Assembly (NCBI GenBank): GCA_024226535.1
Contig: JAAELP010000128.1
Coordinates: 1 to 32,231 of the forward strand
From: Planctomycetota bacterium
Lineage (GTDB): Bacteria; Planctomycetota; Phycisphaerae; Phycisphaerales; SM1A02
Direction: 5' to 3'
DNA: 32,231 nt
Both the position numbers and the translations under genes were made by a program. The notes under the pieces are model-generated. The model ran no database searches. It was not told where the DNA came from and was given only the letters and a program-made list of their open reading frames with translations. Shown here piece after piece: positions 1 to 7,460 of this stretch. Numbering within the stretch: position 1 is the first letter of the stretch; every line of letters starts with the position of its first letter.

Positions 1-3000
1 CTCCATTCGCTGGAGAACCCGATCACGCTGCTCGCCCACTGGAGAACCTCCGGCATCGCGCAATCGGCCACCCCGACCGTCACCAGTGTCTCGTTCGTCG
101 CGTTCTGCTGGCGGACGAAGCTGTTGCTGCCGCTGAGCGTGGGCAGGTTTGCCGTGCCGAACGCTCCGGCAAACGAACTCGCCGTCAGGAACTGCACCGT
201 GCTCGCCGGCGTCGGGGTGAACGACCCCAGCGTGGTGACGTCGAGCGTGCCCGCCAGCGTGGCGACGCCGCCGACGCCGAGCACGTCGTGCTCCGTGCCG
301 GCGGTATAGCCGTCCACGCTGATGTCCAGCGTGCCCGCGGCCTGCTGCGTGTACGCGCCGGTGATCGACAACGTGCCGACCGGCGCACCCGGCGCGACCT
401 CGCCACCGTTGACGACGTCGCCCGTGATCGTCCCGCTGCCCGTCAGCGTGCCCCCCGACTCGACGGTCACGCCGCTCGAGACGGTCAGCGCGCCGCCGGA
501 TGAGAACGTGAGCGTGCCGCCGTCGGTGATCGTCACCGACGCGGCCTGGGCACCTGGCCCGTCGAGCGCGACGGAACCGTCGATCACCACCGCCGTCCCC
601 GCTCCGGGAACGACGCCGGCTCCCCAGTTCCCGCCCGCGAACCAACTGCCCCCGGGCGCACCTGTATACAGCCCCGGGGGAAGCGGTATCTGCACCGTCA
701 CGATCGCGGCGACCGCGGTGCTCGTCAGCGCGGCCCCGTCCTCCGCCTGCGCGAAGAACCGCATCGGTCCGGCCGGGAACCCGTCCGTCGCGCCGGCCCA
801 CGTCCAGCCGCCGGTCGCGCTCGAATCGCTGCCGAGCAGCGTGTCCGATCCGTCCAGCTCGCCGTCGTCGTCGAGATCGCGGTAGAACCGCACGATCGCC
901 ACGTCGTCGTTCGTGTCGGTAACACCGTTGGCGGTCAGCGTGAGCGTCTGCCCGGCCGGGAGCGGATCGGGCGCCGCCCCGAGCGAGTCGATGCCGGGGG
1001 CGAAGTCGCACTCGTCGGGAAGCCCGTCGGCGTTCAGGTCGACGCTCGTGCCCGCAAGCACATCACAGGCGTCGACCACGCCGTTGCCGTTGCAGTCCGT
1101 GAACTCCCCGATGACGCCGTGGAGCTGAACCGCGTCGATCTCCTCCCAGTCGGCGGTCGCGTCCGTGTCCACGTGCACGCGCACGCCCTTGACGAGATAG
1201 CCGGTCTGCGACCAGTTGATCCGGAAGTTCGCGGGCGCACCGGCGCTGCTCGGATCGACGCCGCTCCATACCGGGTGCAACTGGTCGCTCGTGTCCACGA
1301 CGTCCACCGCGTAGACGAACCCGTTGCCCCATGTCTCGCGCACCGTCACACCCGTGGCGAACACCTGCGTCGGGAACCCCACGGTCACGTGCTCCAGCGT
1401 GCCGTCCTGGCTCGACGCCGCCCAGGCGCTCGAGTTGTTGCCGTAGGTGGTCACGTCCGGCGCCCCGAGCGTCTGGCTCGCGGAGAAGACGGTCGGGCTC
1501 CACTCGCTGCTGAACCCGATGACGCTGTCGGCCCACTCGTTGTTCGGCCCCGGCACGCCGTGGATCCGCACGGCGTCGATCTCTTCCCAGACGGCTGTTG
1601 CGTCGGTATCGATGTAGATCCGTACGCCCTTGACGAGGTACGCGGTCTGTGTCCACTGGATCAGGAAGTCCGCCGGCGCGCCCGGCGCACTCGGATCACT
1701 GCCCGTCCACACGGTGTGAAGTTGATCGTCGATATCAACGACGTCCACGCGGGTGACGAACCCGTTGCCCCATGTCTCGCGCACCGTCACGCCCGTGGCG
1801 TACACGAGCGAGTTGAACCCGAGCGTCAGATGCTCGAGCGTCCCGTCCTGGCTCGACGCCGCCCACGTCAGCGAGTTGTTGCCGTACGCGAAGACGTTCG
1901 GGGCGCCGAGCGTCTGGAGCGCCGAGAAGGTGGAGTGGCTGTACTGGCTGGTGAAGCCGATGACGTAGCTCGCCCATTGCGATGTCGTCGGCACCGCGCA
2001 CGTCTCGGCGCCGACCGTGATGAGATACGCACTGGTCGCGTCGGCTCCCGCGATGAAGCTGAACGCACCCGGCAGATCCGCCGGAAGGGACGTCGTCGCG
2101 AACGCGCCGCTCACGGTCGCGGCGGCGAGGTAGTCCACGCTCTGGAGCAGCGGCGTGAATCCACCCGTCACGGTCGCGACAAGCGAACCGCCGAGGGTCG
2201 CGGTCGTCGTCACCGCCAGCAGGTCGTGCTGCGTTCCGGGCGTGTACCCGTCGATATCGATCGCCAAGACGCCGCCGGCCTGTTGCGTGAACGTGCTGGC
2301 GATCACGAGCGTCCCGATGGATGTGGGCGACACACCCGGGGCCACGGTGCCGCTGTTGTCGACCGGCGCCGTGACGGTGCCCACCCCGGTGAGCGCACCG
2401 CCGGACTCCACCGTCACCTGCGACGCCGCCAGCGTGGCGGTGCCATTCGCCATCTCCAGCGTGCCGCCGTCGGCAATCGTCACGGTGGACGCCACCGCGC
2501 CGGGACTGTCCACGAGCACCAGGGTCGGAATCGTCACGTCCGTCGATCCGCTCGGGACGACGCCGCCGCCCCAGTTGGAATCGACGAACCAGCTTCCGCC
2601 GGAGGCCCCGACGTACATCCCCGGATCCGTGACCGGGCACGAGACGCTCAGGTCGCACGGGATCGCGTCGAGCATCGTCATCACCCACGTGATCACCGTC
2701 GGGTGGAACTCGAGGACGATGTTCGTCATGCCGCCCGGGCAGACGTGGCAGTAGCTCATGATCGTCCCGCCGTAGGAGGCCGAGCAGTCAGCGTTACCGC
2801 AGTCGTCGATCGTCGGGTTGTACTCGTGCGTGTGGCCGGTTCCGAAGTTGTGCCCGACCTCGTGCGAGATGACGTTGATGTCCCAGTTCTGGACGTGGTG
2901 ATTCTGGAGCGGATAGGGGAACGTGCCGTTGAGGTTCGCTGAGAGCCCGAAGCCCCACTGGCTGTTGCAGACCACGTTGATGTAGGCAATGCCGCCGCCG

Positions 3001-3959
3001 AGGCTCTTCGCGCTGAGCAGGTGTGCCAGATCCCGGCCGACGTGCGACTTCGTATTGCGCCAGTGATCGCGGAACTGCTCCAGCGCCGGCAGCGTGCCCG
3101 ACGTCACCGTGTACGGATCGCCGCCGTGGCTCCACGCCCGCAGGTACGGCATCGTGAACTCGGTATTGAAGTTCTCCAGGTAGATCTCGCTCATCGCCGC
3201 GACGAGCGTCGTCGCGTACGCGCGCGAAGCGGTCGTGTTGCCGCCGAACAGGTTGTTCGTGAACTCCCAGTCGCTGTCGATGGCCATGCGCGCCGAGCGG
3301 CAGGGGGGCGGGTTGTCGCCGGCCGGAGCGCCGGCCGGCGGGTTCGGGACCCCGAGCGGGTACAGTTCCTCGACGTCGGGACCGTTCCCACACGTCGGTG
3401 GCCCGTCCGCATCGTTGGCAAGATCCAGGGCGTTGGTCACCTCGACCGCGAAGTTCTCGCCGAGTTGCGGTCCGTAGAGTCCGCTGGAGACGATCTGCAT
3501 CGTGTCGCCGTCGCGCACGTAGCCGTGGGTGCCGTCAGAAGAGATGCCCAGGAACACGCGGCTGGTGGGATCGCCGACGACGTGCCCGCGCAGCAGGACG
3601 ACGTCAGGACGCGGCACCTGAACCTCGCCCAGCGGCGTCGCGTCGATGACGACGGCATCCGGTGTGAACACGTCGAAGCGCTCGAGGTCGAGGTCGACCG
3701 TGCGCTCGTCACCGAGGTCGAACCCATCGAGCCGCACACGATCGCCGATCGGCAGGGGAGCCAGCGCGGTGTGCCGCAGCAGCCGAGTGTTCTTCTCTCG
3801 CGCGGTCTCCCGCGCGAGCGCCGGTCCCGCCAACTCCACGGTCGCACCCGCGGCCTGCGGCGCCGGCAGCAACAGCGCGGCCAGGATCAGCAGCGCGATG
3901 AACAACATGGTCGAATCCGCGGTCGAACCACGGCGACGCGCACCGCATGCGTGCACCAT
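1..3959 (-). CDS. Secreted metzincin (M12-type) metalloprotease with duplicated C-terminal modules, C-terminus beyond the window
   Basis: The frame stays open from ATG at 3959 to the left edge, giving about 1319 visible residues. Start: a GGGAGG-type ribosome site lies about 8 bases upstream. A second in-frame ATG at 3908 would also keep the signal peptide, whose hydrophobic core is MLFIALLILAALLLP (about residues 18-32) followed by AQAAGA-like small residues. The catalytic motif HEVGHNFGTGH (366-376, HExxHxxGxxH) and Met-turn IMSYC (Met401) place it among metzincins, nearest to reprolysin/ADAM-like M12 enzymes. After the protease come module A (from 447, a beta-strand-rich module with GGSWF...NWG), module B twice (from 662 and 809), a Ca-binding-like DCNGNGVVDACD...DLNADGLPDECD stretch (955 on), module A again (from 1096), and the start of a third B (1308). 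It probably acts at the cell surface or outside the cell; the substrate is unknown. It is divergent from the peptide operon at 4187. Confidence 0.88.
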   Translation of the reverse strand, partial: MVHACGARRRGSTADSTMLFIALLILAALLLPAPQAAGATVELAGPALARETAREKNTRLLRHTALAPLPIGDRVRLDGFDLGDERTVDLDLERFDVFTPDAVVIDATPLGEVQVPRPDVVLLRGHVVGDPTSRVFLGISSDGTHGYVRDGDTMQIVSSGLYGPQLGENFAVEVTNALDLANDADGPPTCGNGPDVEELYPLGVPNPPAGAPAGDNPPPCRSARMAIDSDWEFTNNLFGGNTTASRAYATTLVAAMSEIYLENFNTEFTMPYLRAWSHGGDPYTVTSGTLPALEQFRDHWRNTKSHVGRDLAHLLSAKSLGGGIAYINVVCNSQWGFGLSANLNGTFPYPLQNHHVQNWDINVISHEVGHNFGTGHTHEYNPTIDDCGNADCSASYGGTIMSYCHVCPGGMTNIVLEFHPTVITWVMTMLDAIPCDLSVSCPVTDPGMYVGASGGSWFVDSNWGGGVVPSGSTDVTIPTLVLVDSPGAVASTVTIADGGTLEMANGTATLAASQVTVESGGALTGVGTVTAPVDNSGTVAPGVSPTSIGTLVIASTFTQQAGGVLAIDIDGYTPGTQHDLLAVTTTATLGGSLVATVTGGFTPLLQSVDYLAAATVSGAFATTSLPADLPGAFSFIAGADATSAYLITVGAETCAVPTTSQWASYVIGFTSQYSHSTFSALQTLGAPNVFAYGNNSLTWAASSQDGTLEHLTLGFNSLVYATGVTVRETWGNGFVTRVDVVDIDDQLHTVWTGSDPSAPGAPADFLIQWTQTAYLVKGVRIYIDTDATAVWEEIDAVRIHGVPGPNNEWADSVIGFSSEWSPTVFSASQTLGAPDVTTYGNNSSAWAASSQDGTLEHVTVGFPTQVFATGVTVRETWGNGFVYAVDVVDTSDQLHPVWSGVDPSSAGAPANFRINWSQTGYLVKGVRVHVDTDATADWEEIDAVQLHGVIGEFTDCNGNGVVDACDVLAGTSVDLNADGLPDECDFAPGIDSLGAAPDPLPAGQTLTLTANGVTDTNDDVAIVRFYRDLDDDGELDGSDTLLGSDSSATGGWTWAGATDGFPAGPMRFFAQAEDGAALTSTAVAAIVTVQIPLPPGLYTGAPGGSWFAGGNWGAGVVPGAGTAVVIDGSVALDGPGAQAASVTITDGGTLTFSSGGALTVSSGVTVESGGTLTGSGTITGDVVNGGEVAPGAPVGTLSITGAYTQQAAGTLDISVDGYTAGTEHDVLGVGGVATLAGTLDVTTLGSFTPTPASTVQFLTASSFAGAFGTANLPTLSGSNSFVRQQNATNETLVTVGVADCAMPEVLQWASSVIGFSSEW
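1095..1976 (-). repeat. Two tandem 441-bp (147-codon) repeats inside the metalloprotease gene
   Basis: Module B copies begin at Trp codons ending at 1976 and 1535, exactly 441 bases apart. A third copy begins at 38 and leaves the window. Protein copies share WA-x2-VIGF, QTLGAP, YGNNS, WAASSQDGTLEH, VRETWGNGFV, YLVKGVR and DTDAT-x2-WEEIDAV. At the DNA level 36 bases are identical between 1314-1349 and 1755-1790, which suggests recent duplication or gene conversion. The module resembles extracellular beta-sandwich repeats; I cannot assign it to a named family. Confidence 0.85.
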
Positions 3960-4186
3960 TTCTTCTCCCTCCCGATCTGCGTATCCGTGGATACGGAGGT
4001 CCCGCAAGGTTCATCGGGTGCGGCGGAGCGACGCTCGCATCCATACGCAGGGAATGGACTTACGACGCGGAAGCTGTGCCGACTGGGTCATGGGAGCGCA
4101 GATATTGCGCCCCGCCACGGCGTCACCGATCGACCGATTCCGGCACGTCCATTAAGTGGGACCGTCCGGGAACCGAAGTCGTTTCC
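3960..4186. promoter_or_regulatory. Divergent intergenic region between protease and peptide operon
   Basis: These 227 bases separate two divergently transcribed genes and should hold both promoters. I see no convincing -35/-10 pair on either strand. The clearest structure is the 16-base palindrome at 3980-3995, listed separately. The ribosome site of the protease lies at the 3960 end. Only a weak purine run (around GGAACCGAAG) precedes the 4187 start. Confidence 0.5.
3980..3995. promoter_or_regulatory. Candidate operator palindrome
   Basis: CGTATCC-GT-GGATACG is a perfect inverted repeat with 7-base arms and a 2-base centre. It sits 21 bases before the protease start in a divergent intergenic region. 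The position suits a repressor site or a small leader hairpin for the protease transcript. No regulator gene is nearby, so this is a weak inference. Confidence 0.35.
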
Positions 4187-5533
4187 ATGGACGTGCAGAC
4201 GTTTCCGAAGTCGATCACCGCGCCCTCGCGCGTCGTCGAGGTGGAGCCCGCGTCGTCGCGCCCGGACGCGTCGCCGCCGGCCCTCGACGCCGACGCTCTG
4301 CGCAACGTGCAGATCATGCACCTGCTGGAGCGCGTGGCCCGTCACTGCAACGACGCCGGCATCCCGGTGATGGCGCTCAAGGGCGCCGCCCTGAACCTGA
4401 CCGTCTACGAACGCCCCACCGAACGTCCGATGTCCGACCTGGACCTGCTCGTCCGCGTCGATGATCTCGAGCGCGTGCACGCGTTGTTCGAGAAGCTCGG
4501 CTTCCTCCGCAGCCCGAGCCAGTTCCGCGAGGACTTCTTTCCCCGCTTCTACTACGAGATCCAGTACACCGCCGGCTCCGTCAGCCCGGTGAGCATCGAC
4601 CTGCACGTGCGCCCGTTCCGGCTCGTCCGCCACTCGCGATTCGTGCCCGACGCCGCGTTCTGGGAGCGCTCCGGGCCCATACCGATCGGGCGCACCACCG
4701 TGCGGATCCCGGGCGCCGAGGAGATGCTCATCCATCTCGCGGCCCACAGCGCGATCCACGGCAACACCCACGCGAAGTGGGCCGAGGACATCCGCCGCTG
4801 GACGAGCCAGGCTCGCGTGGACTGGGATCGTTTCCTCGCGCTCGCCGATCGGTGGCGGCTCACCCACGCCGTGCGGCGCGGGCTCGACGCCGCCGGCTCG
4901 CCGATCCCGGACGACGTTGCCGACCGTCTGCGTCGCATGCACGTCGGCTGGCGCGATCGCCTCGCCCTCTGGCACGCACCGCGTGATCGTGAGCACCTCA
5001 CGGCCTCGGCGCTGGTCGTCCTGCTCACGACGCCCGGCATCCGGTTCAAGCTCGCCTACCTCGCGCAGATCATGCTCCCCGACGGTCGGTACCTCGACGA
5101 GTGGTCCCTGCGGCACGGGTGCCCCGCGTGGCTCGCGCCGATTGCGCGGTGCGTGCGCCCGCTACGACACGTCGCCCGTTGGTGGCCGCGACGCGCGCCG
5201 ATCGAGATCCGCGAGAGCCCGATCCACGGCGTGGGAGTCTTTGCCACGCGTGACATCCCCGCCGGCGCGATCGTGGCGCGATACCGCGGGCGGCCCGTCG
5301 ATCGCAACGGCACCTACGTCGCCACGCACGTGGGCGCGCGGGGTGATGACGGCCGGCACGAGATCACCGGACCGCTGCGCTTCCTGAACCACTCGTGCCG
5401 GCCCAACACCGACCTGAACGACTTCCGGCTCGTCGCCCGGCGCGACATCGCCGCCGACCGCGAGATCACGATCGACTACGGAGAAGGGACGTGTGACTGC
5501 GCGACGCGCATGATCGAGCCCGACGAACCATGA
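4187..5533 (+). CDS. NTP_transf_5-like nucleotidyltransferase fused to a SET domain
   Basis: 448 residues. Start taken at ATG 4187; the frame is open upstream to 3947, but that part overlaps the divergent gene and does not look like the family. Residues 40-330 match the nucleotidyltransferase-like family NTP_transf_5 (PF14907): LKGAAL at 64-69 and RPMSDLDLLV at 80-89, with the Asp pair at 84/86, then the helical HLAAH and KWAEDIRRW segments. Residues about 338-438 form a SET domain: GVGVFATRDIPAGAIV, RFLNHSCRPN (398-407) and EITIDYGEGTCDC (426-438), with the NHSCxPN and DYG signatures of the S-adenosylmethionine/substrate pocket. SET enzymes methylate lysines. NTP_transf_5 proteins often sit beside PqqD-like proteins and HprK-like kinases, as here. 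The substrates are unknown; the peptide encoded at 6889 or a partner protein are candidates. It is the first gene of the operon and its stop overlaps the next start (ATGA). Confidence 0.85.
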   Translation: MDVQTFPKSITAPSRVVEVEPASSRPDASPPALDADALRNVQIMHLLERVARHCNDAGIPVMALKGAALNLTVYERPTERPMSDLDLLVRVDDLERVHALFEKLGFLRSPSQFREDFFPRFYYEIQYTAGSVSPVSIDLHVRPFRLVRHSRFVPDAAFWERSGPIPIGRTTVRIPGAEEMLIHLAAHSAIHGNTHAKWAEDIRRWTSQARVDWDRFLALADRWRLTHAVRRGLDAAGSPIPDDVADRLRRMHVGWRDRLALWHAPRDREHLTASALVVLLTTPGIRFKLAYLAQIMLPDGRYLDEWSLRHGCPAWLAPIARCVRPLRHVARWWPRRAPIEIRESPIHGVGVFATRDIPAGAIVARYRGRPVDRNGTYVATHVGARGDDGRHEITGPLRFLNHSCRPNTDLNDFRLVARRDIAADREITIDYGEGTCDCATRMIEPDEP

Positions 5534-6873
5534 CCCCACGGCTTCGGCATCCCGGCCTCGTCCTCGCGGGCATCGTGCTGCTGAGCGTGGTCGGCGCGTG
5601 GATCAGCGGGCAACTCGTGATCATGCACGCGGATCCCGCCGCCGACGGACTGCTGGCGAAGATGTGCCGGGCGACCGGGACGGCGACCGTGAGCTGCTCG
5701 GGCGCGATGGAGAGCCGCTGGTCGCAGGTTCGCGTGCCGATGCTGATTCCGTCACGCGAGGGCATCGACGCGCGGTTCGTGAACATGCCCGTCGCCTTCA
5801 TCGCCCTCGGCTACTTCACGTTCATGGGCATATGGCACGTGCTCATCGGAGGGCCGCGCCGGTTCGGGCGCCCGTGGCATCGGCTGCCGCTGCACGTCGG
5901 CAACGCGGCGATCTTGGCGTCGCTCGGATTTCTCGGCCTCATGCTGACGGGCCTCGCTCCGTGGTGCCTGTGGTGCGCGATCGTCCACCTCGTCAACTTC
6001 ACCCTGGTGGGGGCGATCTGGCGGCTCGTGCACGGCACCGAGATGTGGCGCGAACCGGAAGAGGCGGTCGATCCCACCGCGCTCAGGCCGGAGCGCATCG
6101 CGCGTCTCACCGTGACCACGCGGCAGGTCGTGACGGTCCTCGCCCTGGTCGTCGCCGTCATCGGCGGCCTCTGGGTGTACCGGCACGATCGGCTGGCCCG
6201 GCGGGCGCACGTCGCCCGGCTGCGCCCCTACCAGCGTCTCGTGACGTCGCTGCAACGCGACCCGGCGTTCGTGCTCGAGCGGTACCAGCGGCAGCCCCGG
6301 GTCGAGTTCCCGCTGCGGCCGTCGGAGCAGGCGCGGCCGGCTCGCTCCGAGCTGGTGGTGTTCACCGACTTCCAGTGCCCCGCGTGCTTCTGCGACGCGA
6401 CGGCGCGACAGCGCCGCATCGCGGAGGTCTTCGAGGACCGAATCGACATTCGCATCCGGCACTATCCGTTGTGCTCCGAGTGCAATCCCGCCGTGACCGT
6501 CGACGCCCACGAAGAGGCGTGTCGGGCCGCGCGGGCGGCCGAAGCCGCGCGGCGTCTGGGCGGCGAGGAGACCCTGCGCCGAATGCACGACCTGCTCTTT
6601 GCACGGCGCGGACGTCTGGACGACGACGCGTACCGGGAGCTGGCCGCCGAGGTCGGGCTCGACCCCGATGCGCTTCAGCGGGACATGAACGGAGCGGAAG
6701 TGCACGCGATCGTCGCCGCCGACGTCGCCCTCGCCCGGCGTCTGGAGATCACCGGCACGCCCACGATGTTCCTCGACGGCCGGCTCGTTCCCGAGATCTG
6801 CGACACGCCCGTGTTCTGGACGACCGCCGCCGAGACGCGAGCCGAACGGTTCGCCACCGCCAGCGATGAGTGA
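5530..6873 (+). CDS. VKOR-DsbA fusion: membrane disulfide-bond-forming oxidoreductase
   Basis: 447 residues. N-terminal vitamin K epoxide reductase-type (VKOR) membrane domain: hydrophobic segments at about 8-30, 83-105, 125-145 and 147-168, loop cysteines Cys46 and Cys56, and the quinone-side CLWC motif (146-149). A further membrane segment (about 198-217) leads to a periplasmic DsbA/thioredoxin-like domain with VVFTDFQCPAC (active-site CPAC, 283-286) and the cis-proline region ITGTPTMFLDG (Pro411). Known bacterial VKORs pass electrons from thioredoxin-like partners to quinone, so one polypeptide here can form disulfides de novo. Additional cysteines (288, 315, 318, 331, 424) exceed the minimal set. 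ATG 5530 overlaps the upstream stop, and the next gene, a six-cysteine peptide, follows after 15 bases. The peptide is therefore the obvious client, though general extracytoplasmic oxidation is possible. Confidence 0.9.
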   Translation: MTPRLRHPGLVLAGIVLLSVVGAWISGQLVIMHADPAADGLLAKMCRATGTATVSCSGAMESRWSQVRVPMLIPSREGIDARFVNMPVAFIALGYFTFMGIWHVLIGGPRRFGRPWHRLPLHVGNAAILASLGFLGLMLTGLAPWCLWCAIVHLVNFTLVGAIWRLVHGTEMWREPEEAVDPTALRPERIARLTVTTRQVVTVLALVVAVIGGLWVYRHDRLARRAHVARLRPYQRLVTSLQRDPAFVLERYQRQPRVEFPLRPSEQARPARSELVVFTDFQCPACFCDATARQRRIAEVFEDRIDIRIRHYPLCSECNPAVTVDAHEEACRAARAAEAARRLGGEETLRRMHDLLFARRGRLDDDAYRELAAEVGLDPDALQRDMNGAEVHAIVAADVALARRLEITGTPTMFLDGRLVPEICDTPVFWTTAAETRAERFATASDE

Positions 6874-6888
6874 GACGAGGAGAACGCG

Positions 6889-7152
6889 ATGAACGAAGAA
6901 GACACGCCCGAAACCACGCCCGACGTCGCCTCCCGGCGTTCCTTCCTCGCCCGGTCGGCGAAGAAGGCCGCGTACCTGACGCCGGTGGTGATGGCCGTCG
7001 GCGCGCAGCAGGCGCACGCGGGCTTGTCCGTCTGCGGGCAGACCGGTTCGCCGTGCTTCGGTCAGAACGACTGCTGTGGCGGTTGGAGCTGCGTCAACGG
7101 CATGGGAGCGATGGTCATGATGGGGATGATGGGCACGTGCCAAGAAACATGA
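6889..7152 (+). CDS. Tat-type precursor of a six-cysteine, knottin-like peptide
   Basis: 87 residues. A good ribosome site (GAGGAG, 6877-6882, 6-base spacer) fixes ATG 6889. Residues 15-20 are SRRSFL, a twin-arginine motif, followed by KK and the hydrophobic run AAYLTPVVMAVGA; QQAHA-G suggests signal cleavage after Ala44. The mature part (about 43 residues) has cysteines at 49, 56, 62, 63, 68 and 84, spaced C-x6-C-x5-CC-x4-C-x15-C. The adjacent CC pair and six-Cys spacing are those of inhibitor-cystine-knot (knottin) peptides, although the last loop is long. That loop (about 72-82) is rich in Met and Gly (GMGAMVMMGMMG), which could be flexible or bind a soft metal. The C-terminus is TCQET. 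Position between the disulfide oxidase and the PqqD/kinase genes supports a tailored, exported peptide. I recognise no named family; function unknown. Confidence 0.85.
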   Translation: MNEEDTPETTPDVASRRSFLARSAKKAAYLTPVVMAVGAQQAHAGLSVCGQTGSPCFGQNDCCGGWSCVNGMGAMVMMGMMGTCQET

Positions 7153-7460
7153 CGAGCCGGAATCACTGGACATCATCGGCTGCGGAGATCGTGGTGCCTC
7201 GGCGCCGCGAGAACGTCGTCGTCGATGACCTCGGTGACGAGGTCGTCTTCTCCGATCCCGTCGACGGCAGCGCGTACTTTCTCAACGCCACGGCGCGGAT
7301 CGTCTGGGACCGTTGCGACGGCCGGAGCACGACACGACAGATGGCCGCCGCCATCACCCACGCGTACGACGTGGACGACGAGCACGCCCTCGCCGACGTC
7401 GAGCAGGTGGTCGTGCGTCTCGCGGAGGCCGGTCTCCTGCGGACCGGTGGCCACGCATGA
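7149..7460 (+). CDS. PqqD-like peptide-binding protein (RRE-type)
   Basis: 103 residues, starting at ATG 7149 in an ATGA overlap with the peptide gene. The sequence fits the PqqD family (PF05402): a beta-rich N-terminus (IVVPRRRENVVVDDLGDEVVFSDPVDGSA is spread over residues 14-42), FLNATARIVWDRCDG at 44-58 (the typical LN-x3-x2-IW motif), and a C-terminal helical part ending in VEQVVVRLAEAGLL. PqqD-type proteins bind leader peptides of ribosomally made, post-translationally modified peptides and deliver them to modifying enzymes. Overlap with the peptide gene upstream and the kinase gene downstream suggests it presents the Tat-type precursor, or another peptide, to the kinase or to the nucleotidyltransferase-SET protein. 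Confidence 0.85.
   Translation: MTSRNHWTSSAAEIVVPRRRENVVVDDLGDEVVFSDPVDGSAYFLNATARIVWDRCDGRSTTRQMAAAITHAYDVDDEHALADVEQVVVRLAEAGLLRTGGHA

Noticed and set aside
1119..2942. 607-codon open frame on the plus strand
   Set aside because: Its product is dominated by Arg, His, Asp and Val with no domain, and it lies antisense to the metalloprotease, whose frame shows clear motifs. Typical GC-rich shadow.
3947..4186. Upstream in-frame start for the nucleotidyltransferase-SET gene
   Set aside because: It would overlap the divergent protease start and the promoter region, and the 80 added residues look non-coding.
6889..7020. Double-glycine bacteriocin leader
   Set aside because: No GG cleavage site and no peptidase-ABC transporter; the leader is of the RR signal type.
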